A stretch of 8,268 nucleotides of DNA from an uncultured Bacteroides sp. (GTDB lineage: Bacteria > Bacteroidota > Bacteroidia > Bacteroidales > Bacteroidaceae): assembly GCA_900555635.1 (NCBI GenBank), contig USLU01000135.1, forward strand, positions 1 through 8,268, read 5' to 3'. Below the pieces are notes generated by a model, which was given only the letters and a program-made list of their open reading frames with translations, made no database searches and was not told where the DNA came from. The position numbers and the translations under genes are program-made. Shown in pieces: positions 1 through 6,480 of this stretch (within the stretch, counting starts at the first letter, position 1; the number at the start of each line of letters is the position of its first letter).

Positions 1-61
1 GAACTTCGCCGTTAGGAAGCCCCCAACGGGAGTGCCACATGGCTTTATGGCCTGCTGCACA
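1..61. repeat. Left arm of 61-base terminal inverted repeat, inside ribulokinase gene
   Basis: This stretch is the reverse complement of 7917-7977. Bases 1-55 match perfectly, base 56 mismatches (T here; the partner strand would need T but has A), and 57-61 match again. It is coding DNA: read on the minus strand it gives codons 205-224 of the ribulokinase, including the motif CAAGHKAMWHSRWG. The single mismatch is synonymous (Ala GCA here, GCT in the other arm). Identity stops at base 62. Because the window begins at base 1, the repeat may extend further left out of view. The pairing is read directly from the sequence; its role as a recombination site is inference. Confidence 0.95.
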
Positions 62-673
62 ACGGCTACGAAGAATCTTTTCAGGTACAGTGTTGCCTGT
101 TACCAATCCGGTCATCCAATCGCAATGTTCCACCCATGCATACGCTGCATTCTTTATATCGAGGTTTGTGTTGATAACGTGTAAAACCTTAGACCATACC
201 CATTCTGAAGAATATGTGCCACCTTCATAGAGTAAATAATCAAGGTTACGTTCTTTGATTAATGCATTAATTTGTTCAGCTTCATAAACAGCAGTATGAT
301 CTTTCCATAGAATAAACATAGCATCCGGATCGTCTGAAAACTCCGGGCATAATGCCAGCGGCATACCATTACAATCGGTCAGTGCAGGAGTACTGCCGGT
401 AGTATCAAAACATAACCCGCAAATAGAAGCTATTTCTTCTTTGGTTAACTGGGATAAAGCGATATGTACAGCTTCCGTCATAGATTCAATATAGTCCAAC
501 GGATGTTGACGATAACGATTGTTGTGTGCATCACAATATAGGCCTGCTTTCCAGCGGGGGTAAAAACTTACCCCCGTAGCCATTTCTTGTCCATTGCGTG
601 CGTCTACTACCAATGCACGGCAAGAATCTGTACCAAAATCAAGACCGAGAACATATTTCTTATCTGATTCCAT
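1..673 (-). CDS. araB: AraB-type ribulokinase, N-terminal part (runs off left edge)
   Basis: FGGY-family sugar kinase that phosphorylates a ketopentose with ATP in the cytoplasm. The start is the ATG at 673-671, 11 bases after the permease stop; 224 codons are in view, against roughly 560 residues in a full-length AraB. Visible family features are the N-terminal phosphate-binding segment GLDFGTDSCRALVVD (about residues 10-24), YPRW followed by CDAHNN, the FDTTGSTP motif, LWKDHTA, the YSSEW segment and RCAAGHKAMWH near residue 204. These match E. coli AraB far better than FucK or RhaB. It is the last gene of the fucI operon and would supply the committing phosphorylation. The last 20 codons in view lie in the inverted repeat, so whether the C-terminal half follows to the left cannot be seen. 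E. coli L-ribulokinase is known to accept D-ribulose as well as L-ribulose, so D-ribulokinase activity is plausible here but not shown. Confidence 0.93.
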   Translation of the reverse strand, partial: MESDKKYVLGLDFGTDSCRALVVDARNGQEMATGVSFYPRWKAGLYCDAHNNRYRQHPLDYIESMTEAVHIALSQLTKEEIASICGLCFDTTGSTPALTDCNGMPLALCPEFSDDPDAMFILWKDHTAVYEAEQINALIKERNLDYLLYEGGTYSSEWVWSKVLHVINTNLDIKNAAYAWVEHCDWMTGLVTGNTVPEKILRSRCAAGHKAMWHSRWGLPNGEV

Positions 674-684
674 AGTCTGATTCT

Positions 685-2127
685 TTATTTGATTGATAAT
701 TCTTGTTTTCTTGCAACGAAATATCCGTAATAAGCAATCACTGCAAAAGCGATGGCCGGTACAATATAAGCTGCCATTATACTGCCGGTCTGGTCGGAAA
801 CAATACCTTGAATCTGAGTCAGAATAGCGGCGCCTGCAATAGCCATTACCATAAATGAACCACCTATTTTGGTATCCTCTCCAAGTCCCGTGAGTCCGAA
901 ACCATAAATAGTGGGGAACATTAGGGACATACAACCGGAAATCCCCATCAAGCAATAAACTCCGAAACTACCTTTGCCAAACATTGCGCCCACGCAACAT
1001 GCTACGGCAAGAAGGGCAAGACCAATCAAGAGTTTATATGCTTTCATATACTTCATCATTCCTGTACATGCAAATCGCATAAATACGAAAAGGATAAGTG
1101 ACATGATGTAATACGTAGCGGCAGCTTGTTCGGAAGTACGAGGTAATAAGTCGTTCAATCCAAGCCACTCACAGCAATTATAGAATGCGGCAGCTACCGG
1201 CTCTACGCCACGCAATGCATTGACAACAGCATCTGCAGAAGCAGAATCTCCTAGAGAAGCCAATACACCATCAAAATTTAATTGTTGCATAGCGTAACGG
1301 ATAACAAATGACCATACAGCAATTTGGGCACCAACATAGAAGAACTGTGCAACCACCCCCCATACATAATTCTTATTTTTCTTGAGACGGCGTAAGGTAG
1401 CACCAAATTCAACCTTTTCTCCTGTTTCACGAAGATTTGGCATTTTAGTCAGTCTGATGGCAAGCAATAGTGCTACCATGACTAAACCAAGTACTACATA
1501 GGCTGTAGTAACAGCATTCAATTCTTGTCCTTGAATGACCGCCAACTCCTCTGCCGGAAGCTGAGCACGTTCTGTTGCCGTCATTCCATTCAATTGTGAG
1601 AGAATAAAAATCTGGCTGATTACTACTCCTGTTATTGCTCCAAACGGATTGAATGCTTGCGATAAGTTCAAACGACGTGTTGCAGTATTTTCAGGACCGA
1701 TTGCCAATACATAAGAATTGGTGGATGTTTCCAAAACCGATAGTCCGGCAAAAAGAACAAATATTGCCAATAAATACATAAAGAAGCTGAACTCAATATT
1801 TACTTCGGAACTGAGCATTGCCGGATAGAACAATAGAGCTCCAAATGCATATAAGCCAAGTCCCAGCATTACACCAGACTTATAAGTGTATTTTTTAATG
1901 AACAGAGCTCCGGGAACAGCACAACATCCATAGCCCAACAAATAGCACACCACTTGTATCCAAGCCGTTTTCGAATCACTCATACTCATAATGCGTTTAA
2001 ATGCAGCAAGCATGGTGTCTGTGAGGTTATTCGGTACTGCCCAAGCAAAGAACAGAGTAGTGAGCAAAATGAACGGGAAAAGTATTCCCTTTGGTATTAT
2101 TCTATTTGATTCCATGTGATTTTTCAT
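685..2127 (-). CDS. fucP: FucP-like sugar:proton symporter (MFS, FHS family)
   Basis: Inner-membrane permease of 480 residues, with about 12 hydrophobic segments, that aligns well with E. coli L-fucose permease. Shared landmarks include FFAWAVPNNLTD (D37, at the position of E. coli Asp46), GLSVLETSTN (E133, at the position of Glu135; both acids matter for substrate and proton handling in FucP), the GPENTATRRLNLSQAFNPFG stretch, FYVGAQIAVWSFVIRYA (TM7) and the late GEDTKIGGSFMVM motif. An extra hydrophilic-to-amphipathic segment of about 50 residues (about 285-335) sits between TM7 and TM8 and is absent from E. coli FucP. The start at 2127 is preferred, but an in-frame ATG four codons later is possible; neither has a Shine-Dalgarno sequence. 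It lies 14 bases after the lipoprotein gene and 11 before the kinase, consistent with one transcript. The substrate is probably a deoxyhexose or pentose handled by FucI (L-fucose, D-arabinose or L-galactose); which one is not determined. Confidence 0.9.
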   Translation of the reverse strand: MKNHMESNRIIPKGILFPFILLTTLFFAWAVPNNLTDTMLAAFKRIMSMSDSKTAWIQVVCYLLGYGCCAVPGALFIKKYTYKSGVMLGLGLYAFGALLFYPAMLSSEVNIEFSFFMYLLAIFVLFAGLSVLETSTNSYVLAIGPENTATRRLNLSQAFNPFGAITGVVISQIFILSQLNGMTATERAQLPAEELAVIQGQELNAVTTAYVVLGLVMVALLLAIRLTKMPNLRETGEKVEFGATLRRLKKNKNYVWGVVAQFFYVGAQIAVWSFVIRYAMQQLNFDGVLASLGDSASADAVVNALRGVEPVAAAFYNCCEWLGLNDLLPRTSEQAAATYYIMSLILFVFMRFACTGMMKYMKAYKLLIGLALLAVACCVGAMFGKGSFGVYCLMGISGCMSLMFPTIYGFGLTGLGEDTKIGGSFMVMAIAGAAILTQIQGIVSDQTGSIMAAYIVPAIAFAVIAYYGYFVARKQELSIK

Positions 2128-2141
2128 ATTATGCAGTTAAC

Positions 2142-3365
2142 CTATTGAAATTTTGTTTTAATCACATTTAAGTCTGCTCCGAATAACTTCTGTACGATTG
2201 GAGCCAATTGTTCATCTTTGCCTTGAATATGTATAACTTTTTGTGTATGAGTCAGCGATGCACCCGGTGCAAGTTCAGCACCCGGAGATGAAGTTTCAAT
2301 TTCATAGAAAGGACCCATAATTGAACCGTCTTCTACCGGGCCGTCATTATAAGAGTTGATTGCATCTCCTGCAAACGGATCTTCTTGTGGCCCCCACTGA
2401 CCGTTTACATAAGCCGAAGGAGTTTCGGGAAGACTACACTGCAGGATAGTAAGCACACCTTTTGATGAGTCATAGCTTCCGCACAATTCAGTTGCCCGTG
2501 AAGCAGGTAATCCTAATTTGGAACGATAAAGTCCATCAATCTTAAAGTAGATAATGCCGTTCTCTTTTATCAATCTGTCCGCTGGAATCTTACCGAAATA
2601 TTCATCATTCACAATGGTTCCTTCTGCATCTTGATTATAAGGGATGAATACAGTAGTGGTAGGAGTAGGATTAAAACAGCCGAGCATCCATACAGATACA
2701 AGTCCGCCCTCTTTGGTCCAAGCTTTGTCACCTGTGTTTGTAATCTTGTTGTCACTCTTATAGGCTACAACTTTCATATCTCCTGAAAGTTGGATGTTAA
2801 AGTCTGTGGCTACCTCGTCTGTATTCATCAACGATACGGTACGGTCAATCTTCATATCGAAATTAGTACCGGAAGCATTTGTCAGGCGAGTATCTTTCAC
2901 AAAACGAATGCTGCTATCACTTTTCGACTTGATATCAAAAGCTTCCGTGTCAAGAACAGCAGGGACTACCCAATTATCGTACACTTGTTCTTGCCCTTCC
3001 TTAAAGTAAAGAGAGAATGGACCGCCTTCGGGTCCCAGCCAGAAGCGCTCTTCACCTCCTACAGGATTGAATTGTGAGCTAACCTTACCTTCTTTGATAA
3101 AGCGATAATTAATCCATCCGTAGCTGTCGCCTTCATTTCCGGAAGCAGAAGTAGTCATGACACGTCCCTGCCATGCCGGAACAATCATTACCTTTGAGTT
3201 TCCATCAGCAGATACCAATTCAGTATATTCAATGCCGTTTTCTTTCAAAAACTGAGCATCATAAGCATAACTTCCCATCTTTATTTCTTTTTGTCCGCCG
3301 CATGATACAAGTATCGTAGTTGCACCTACCAGCAGAGTGTTTTTCAGTTTGGTTGATTTTAACAT
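2142..3365 (-). CDS. Mutarotase-like lipoprotein (probably DUF6786 family)
   Basis: Protein of 407 residues with a lipoprotein signal: a basic start, the hydrophobic stretch LLVGATTIL, then lipobox LVSC with the acylated cysteine at residue 22. No acid-rich export signal follows the cysteine, so a periplasm-facing anchor seems more likely than surface display. The mature part is soluble and shows VMIVPAWQGRVMTTSA, GWINYRF, NPVGGEERFWLGPEGG and SLYF, a pattern I associate with the Bacteroidetes family DUF6786, whose fold resembles aldose 1-epimerases. A role in interconverting sugar anomers before or during uptake fits its place between isomerase and permease. I cannot identify catalytic residues by eye, so it may instead bind sugar. 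Gaps to the neighbours are 15 bases (fucI) and 14 bases (permease). Family assignment is from memory; function is inference. Confidence 0.8.
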   Translation of the reverse strand: MLKSTKLKNTLLVGATTILVSCGGQKEIKMGSYAYDAQFLKENGIEYTELVSADGNSKVMIVPAWQGRVMTTSASGNEGDSYGWINYRFIKEGKVSSQFNPVGGEERFWLGPEGGPFSLYFKEGQEQVYDNWVVPAVLDTEAFDIKSKSDSSIRFVKDTRLTNASGTNFDMKIDRTVSLMNTDEVATDFNIQLSGDMKVVAYKSDNKITNTGDKAWTKEGGLVSVWMLGCFNPTPTTTVFIPYNQDAEGTIVNDEYFGKIPADRLIKENGIIYFKIDGLYRSKLGLPASRATELCGSYDSSKGVLTILQCSLPETPSAYVNGQWGPQEDPFAGDAINSYNDGPVEDGSIMGPFYEIETSSPGAELAPGASLTHTQKVIHIQGKDEQLAPIVQKLFGADLNVIKTKFQ

Positions 3366-3380
3366 AATGCTTGTGCGTAT

Positions 3381-5168
3381 TTATTTATAGAGAGGTCCAT
3401 AATTGTTGCAAGCTCTGTAGTCACTGCCTTCCATATCTTCGCCGAAAGCGGTCCATGCACTGGGACGGAAAATATCTTCCTCAGGTACATTGTGCATGCA
3501 TACCGGAATACGAAGCATAGAAGCCAGCGTAATCAAATCGGCACCTGTATGTCCGTAGCCAATAGCTCCATGGTTGGCACCCCAGTGGTTCATCACGGTA
3601 TATACATCACGGAAGTAACCCTTGCCCGTCAAGCGCGGAGCAAAGAATGTAGAAGGCCAGGTGCGGTCTGTACGCTCATTGATGGCTTTGAATACATCTT
3701 CATCCAAATTAACTGCCCAACCTTCAGCAATTTGAAGCACAGGACCTTGACCTTTGATAAGATTTAAGCGGCACATCGTAACAGGCATTTCACCGCGTGT
3801 GAGGAATTGGGAAGAATAACCGCCGCCACGCATATAATCGCGGGATGCGGGATGCCATTTGGTAGCTGCAAGGCAAGCTTCAACTTCTTCTTCTGAAATT
3901 TCCCAGAAAGGTTTCATTACCGGTTTCCCGTCACGTTGCATACAACCTGTTCCGTCCAATGTACAAGAACCCGAATTGATAAGGTGAATGAAACCGTTTG
4001 CTGCTTTACCTTCCAGTTTTTTACCGGTAACGCGTTCTACTGCCGCTGGACTCCAATAGGTACGGACATCAGCAAAAATTTGTGCTGTATTGGTTAATAA
4101 GTGCCCCAGCAACATGGAAACGCAATTCAAAGTATCGTTTTCCGTGGCAAATGTAAATGCCTCACGGATACCGTTCCAGTCGAAGGAAGTATTCAGAATA
4201 GCTTCTGAGAAGTCGCCATCCGGCTTATAATCAGTCCACTGGCGTTGCCCTTGGAATCCTGCTGCAATGGCATTATGTCCCATTGCTTCTTCTTTAAAGC
4301 CCATTTCAGCCAATTTAGGATTACCAATCATCATGTCACGGAAGATAAGAGTCATCTTTACGACGTATTCCCAACGAGCGTCTTTCTCTTCGCGAGAATA
4401 TACCAGGTGCTGCGGATTGTAGTCGGTACCTTCGTTGCTCTTGCAATATTTTTCCGTCCATGCCATGGCGCGTTCAAATTCCTCATGGTCATAAATGCCC
4501 AATTGAACGCGGCGCTCTATTTCACTGGCATCTACATATTCATTACGCATGCCCAGATATTCCTGGAAGAAATCCGGATTGGGAATAGATCCTGCGATAC
4601 CCATAGAAACGCTACCTATTGAAAGATAGGATTTGCCTTTCATGGTAGCAACTGCCAGTCCTGCACGGGCAAAACGCAACAGCTTTTCTTGTACATCTGC
4701 CGGTATTTCCGTATTGCTTACTTCCTGTACATCACGTCCGTATATTCCAAATGCTGGCAATCCTTTCTGTGTATGTCCAGCCAAAGCAGAAGCCAAATAC
4801 ACGGCTCCCGGACGTTCTGTTCCGTTAAATCCCCAAATAGCTTTCGGCATTTCGCCATCCATGTCAATGGTTTCAAATCCATAGCACCAGCAAGGAGTAA
4901 CAGACAATACTACGCCTACTCCGCTATTACGGAATTTCTCTGCTGCCATAGCTGCTTCGGCAACACCACCAATAGTAGTATCTGCAATGACACATTCCAC
5001 AGGTGCTCCGTCACTATGACGCAACATTGAAGAATAGAGTTCTGCTACCTTATGTGCCATAGTCATTGTCATGTCCTCTAGTGATTCACGGATACCTCCG
5101 CGACGACCATCGATAATAGGCCGGATACCAATTTTAGGCTTTCCACCAATTAGTCTTGAATTTTTCAT
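3381..5168 (-). CDS. fucI: L-fucose / D-arabinose isomerase
   Basis: Cytoplasmic Mn2+-dependent ketol isomerase of 595 residues (E. coli FucI has 591), matching it nearly end to end. It converts L-fucose to L-fuculose and D-arabinose to D-ribulose. The N-terminal KIGIRPIIDGRRGG, the TPCWCYG and IWGFNGTERPGAVYL segments and the C-terminal DYRACNNYGPLYK are all family hallmarks. The metal ligands known from E. coli (Glu337, Asp361, His528) are present as E343 in ATENDTLN, D367 in FADVRTYW and H533 in GANHG, so the enzyme should be active. It is the first gene of the operon: 77 bases separate it from the lacI stop, and the lipoprotein follows after 15 bases. The ATG at 5168 lines up with the E. 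coli start, with a few extra residues; there is no Shine-Dalgarno sequence, as is usual in Bacteroidetes. The family assignment is secure; the physiological sugar is not. Confidence 0.97.
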   Translation of the reverse strand: MKNSRLIGGKPKIGIRPIIDGRRGGIRESLEDMTMTMAHKVAELYSSMLRHSDGAPVECVIADTTIGGVAEAAMAAEKFRNSGVGVVLSVTPCWCYGFETIDMDGEMPKAIWGFNGTERPGAVYLASALAGHTQKGLPAFGIYGRDVQEVSNTEIPADVQEKLLRFARAGLAVATMKGKSYLSIGSVSMGIAGSIPNPDFFQEYLGMRNEYVDASEIERRVQLGIYDHEEFERAMAWTEKYCKSNEGTDYNPQHLVYSREEKDARWEYVVKMTLIFRDMMIGNPKLAEMGFKEEAMGHNAIAAGFQGQRQWTDYKPDGDFSEAILNTSFDWNGIREAFTFATENDTLNCVSMLLGHLLTNTAQIFADVRTYWSPAAVERVTGKKLEGKAANGFIHLINSGSCTLDGTGCMQRDGKPVMKPFWEISEEEVEACLAATKWHPASRDYMRGGGYSSQFLTRGEMPVTMCRLNLIKGQGPVLQIAEGWAVNLDEDVFKAINERTDRTWPSTFFAPRLTGKGYFRDVYTVMNHWGANHGAIGYGHTGADLITLASMLRIPVCMHNVPEEDIFRPSAWTAFGEDMEGSDYRACNNYGPLYK

Positions 5169-5230
5169 GGTTTAAACTGATTTATGTGAATTAATATTTT
5201 AAATTAACTAAAACGATTAAGCAGTCTTTG
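5169..5230 (-). promoter_or_regulatory. Leader/promoter region of the fucI operon, with a possible LacI operator
   Basis: This AT-rich stretch lies between the lacI terminator and the fucI start, so the operon promoter should sit here unless transcription reads through. I find no clean TAnnTTTG element on the minus strand, which would suit a weak promoter that needs an activator. Read on the minus strand, 5220-5208 is TTAATCGTTTTAG, a partly symmetrical sequence around a central CG. It shares CGTTTT(A/T)G with the sequence at 6264-6271 just upstream of lacI. LacI-family operators often have a central CG, so this is a candidate site, supported only by these two similar copies. Confidence 0.35.
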
Positions 5231-5253
5231 AAAAAAAATGCTCCTTTAAGGAG
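5231..5253 (-). terminator. Rho-independent terminator at the lacI stop codon
   Basis: On the minus strand the end of lacI reads CTCCT-TAA-AGGAG, a 5-base-pair stem whose loop is the TAA stop codon itself, followed by CA and eight T residues (the A-run at 5231-5238). The stem is short and only moderately GC-rich, so termination may be partial. It separates lacI from the fucI operon on the same strand and implies that the operon has its own promoter within 5169-5230. The strength is unmeasured. Confidence 0.6.
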
Positions 5254-6250
5254 TCATTTTAATAAATTCTCCCTCGGCAAGTACAGATTGCACTGTATTT
5301 CCATTGGCGATGTTATCTATCAGAATACCAAGGGCTTTCTGAACTAAAACATCTATAGGCTGTTGAACGTAGGAGATAGGTACGCTAAGGAAGTCAAAGA
5401 CAGGATTACCGTCAAAACCTGCCAAACCTATTTTATTGATTACTTCCTGTCCCATATCTTTTATTGCATATAGGCAAGCTAGTGATATCATATTTGTCCC
5501 AAAGAGGAAAGCATCCACACCGGTATCCACCATTTTAGGCAATAGCCGATCGGCTGATTTACGGGGGGAATCTTGTTTTAAATAAGCAATATTTATCAGG
5601 CGTTTCTTGCCGGCATCCTCCATTGCTTTCTTATAGCCGCGAATGCGCTCTTTCATATGAATTAAATTGAGATCATATGCTACCATGCAAGGAGCTTTAT
5701 AGCCGCTTTCCAGAAGATATTTAGTTGCGATATTTGCGGCATTGAAGTTATTTAAGGCTACATAGCTAACGTTGATTTCGGGAAAGTAACGGTCGAATAG
5801 TACAATGGAGATATTGTTTTTCACAAGTGCCGCAATAGATTTTTCCGAATTTTCACAAGGGACAATTATCAGGCCATCCACACCTTTATTAATAAGGTTG
5901 CTCACGACGCGATCCATTTTCTCAGTATCTTCGTCCGAACTTCCAAAGAGAACGGTATAACCCCGTTTGGTTGCTTCATCTTCAAGTACCCGGGCTAATT
6001 GAGAAAAGAATGGATTGGATATGTCGGACACCACTAGTCCAATGGTTTTTGTTTTTCCACTACGCAGACTTTTAGCAGCGAGATTGGGCTGATAGTTCAT
6101 TTCTTGGGCAATCTTTTGAATGCGTTTGGCGGTTTCTTCCCCCACACGATATTCTTTCTTCTTGCCATTTAACACGAATGAAACTAATGCTGTTGAAACT
6201 CCTGCAGCTTCAGCAATATCTTTTAGCGATATTTTTTTTAGTGATGACAT
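5246..6250 (-). CDS. LacI/GalR-family transcriptional regulator
   Basis: Protein of 334 residues, the usual length for the family. The N-terminal helix-turn-helix is SLKDIAEAAGVSTALVSFVLNG (residues 8-29), followed by the hinge-helix segment YQPNLAAKSLRSGKT (about 53-67). From about residue 69 (TIGLVVSDISNPFF) it has the periplasmic-binding-protein-like sugar-sensing and dimerisation domain, including VDGLIIVPCE and IGLAGFDGNP. It is complete and shows no damage. It lies directly upstream of the fucI operon on the same strand and divergent from the secreted-protein gene, so it probably controls both and senses the sugar or an intermediate. It has its own promoter (6339-6369) with a leader of about 85 bases, and a terminator at its stop codon. 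Its effector is unknown. It differs from the GntR-type FucR described for the Bacteroides L-fucose operon, which slightly favours a substrate other than L-fucose. Confidence 0.93.
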   Translation of the reverse strand: MSSLKKISLKDIAEAAGVSTALVSFVLNGKKKEYRVGEETAKRIQKIAQEMNYQPNLAAKSLRSGKTKTIGLVVSDISNPFFSQLARVLEDEATKRGYTVLFGSSDEDTEKMDRVVSNLINKGVDGLIIVPCENSEKSIAALVKNNISIVLFDRYFPEINVSYVALNNFNAANIATKYLLESGYKAPCMVAYDLNLIHMKERIRGYKKAMEDAGKKRLINIAYLKQDSPRKSADRLLPKMVDTGVDAFLFGTNMISLACLYAIKDMGQEVINKIGLAGFDGNPVFDFLSVPISYVQQPIDVLVQKALGILIDNIANGNTVQSVLAEGEFIKMTP

Positions 6251-6258
6251 ATATAAGG

Positions 6259-6271
6259 TATAACGTTTTTG
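6259..6271. promoter_or_regulatory. Possible operator just upstream of lacI
   Basis: The plus strand reads TATAACGTTTTTG, with a 6-base palindrome AACGTT centred on CG, starting 8 bases from the lacI ATG and within its 5' leader. It shares CGTTTT(A/T)G with the fucI leader (minus strand of 5208-5220) and the heptamer TATAACG, in inverted orientation, with 6384-6390. Autoregulation by the LacI protein is the simplest reading. The region is AT-rich and short matches can arise by chance. Confidence 0.3.
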
Positions 6272-6288
6272 CTATATAATAGTATTGT

Positions 6289-6312
6289 TATTTCAGGTTA
6301 CTTGTTGAAATA
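6289..6312. repeat. 7-base inverted repeat in the lacI 5' leader
   Basis: TATTTCA at 6289-6295 and TGAAATA at 6306-6312 are perfect inverted copies around a 10-base spacer. It lies between the predicted lacI transcription start (near 6334) and its ATG. It could form a small hairpin in the lacI leader RNA or be a binding site for a dimeric regulator. The symmetry is visible in the sequence; no function is shown. Confidence 0.45.
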
Positions 6313-6338
6313 GTAGCACTTATCGTATTATCACGTTG

Positions 6339-6369
6339 CAAATATAAACATAAAAATTAAATCTGCAAA
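6339..6369 (-). promoter_or_regulatory. Bacteroidetes-type promoter for lacI
   Basis: On the minus strand there is TTTG (6369-6366), a 19-base spacer, then TATATTTG (6346-6339). This matches the Bacteroides primary sigma factor pattern (TTTG at -33, TAnnTTTG at -7) with correct spacing. Transcription would start near 6334, giving lacI a leader of about 85 bases. The -33 box is only 4 bases from that of the divergent promoter. Confidence 0.72.
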
Positions 6370-6373
6370 TTAT

Positions 6374-6405
6374 TTTGCTAATTCGTTATAACAATTTTAT
6401 CTTTG
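6374..6405 (+). promoter_or_regulatory. Bacteroidetes-type promoter for the secreted-protein gene
   Basis: TTTG at 6374-6377, a 20-base spacer and TATCTTTG at 6398-6405 match the Bacteroides -33/-7 consensus exactly. Transcription should begin near 6410, leaving a leader of about 70 bases before the ATG at 6481. No Shine-Dalgarno sequence is present in that leader. The spacer holds the palindrome GTTATAAC (6385-6392), so a bound repressor would block this promoter. Confidence 0.75.
6384..6393. promoter_or_regulatory. Candidate repressor operator in the promoter spacer
   Basis: GTTATAAC at 6385-6392 is a perfect 8-base palindrome placed between the -33 and -7 boxes of the promoter for the secreted-protein gene, a classic repression position. 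The heptamer CGTTATA (6384-6390) recurs in inverted orientation at 6259-6265 near the lacI start. The neighbouring LacI-family protein is the natural candidate to bind. This is inference from position and symmetry. Confidence 0.4.
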
Positions 6406-6480
6406 CAGCATCAAATCATATCGAAAGCGACATAAACTACCATAAGTAACTCATAAAAACAATTTTAAATTCTTAAGTTC

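Noticed and set aside
39..230. Plus-strand ORF of 63 codons
   Set aside because: It is an out-of-phase shadow of the ribulokinase 5' part on the minus strand, and its translation resembles nothing.
671..690. Short direct repeat GAATCAGA on both sides of the kinase start codon (minus strand)
   Set aside because: Eight bases in AT-rich DNA can repeat by chance, and it suggests no alternative start or control site.
4245..5030. Several plus-strand ORFs of 83-125 codons inside fucI, and similar ones within the lipoprotein and secreted-protein genes
   Set aside because: They lie opposite strongly conserved coding sequence, have no promoter or family resemblance, and are explained by the codon use of the real genes.
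6251..6480. tRNA, riboswitch or small RNA gene in the divergent intergenic region
   Set aside because: There is no cloverleaf or recognisable riboswitch core; promoters and short palindromes account for the visible structure.
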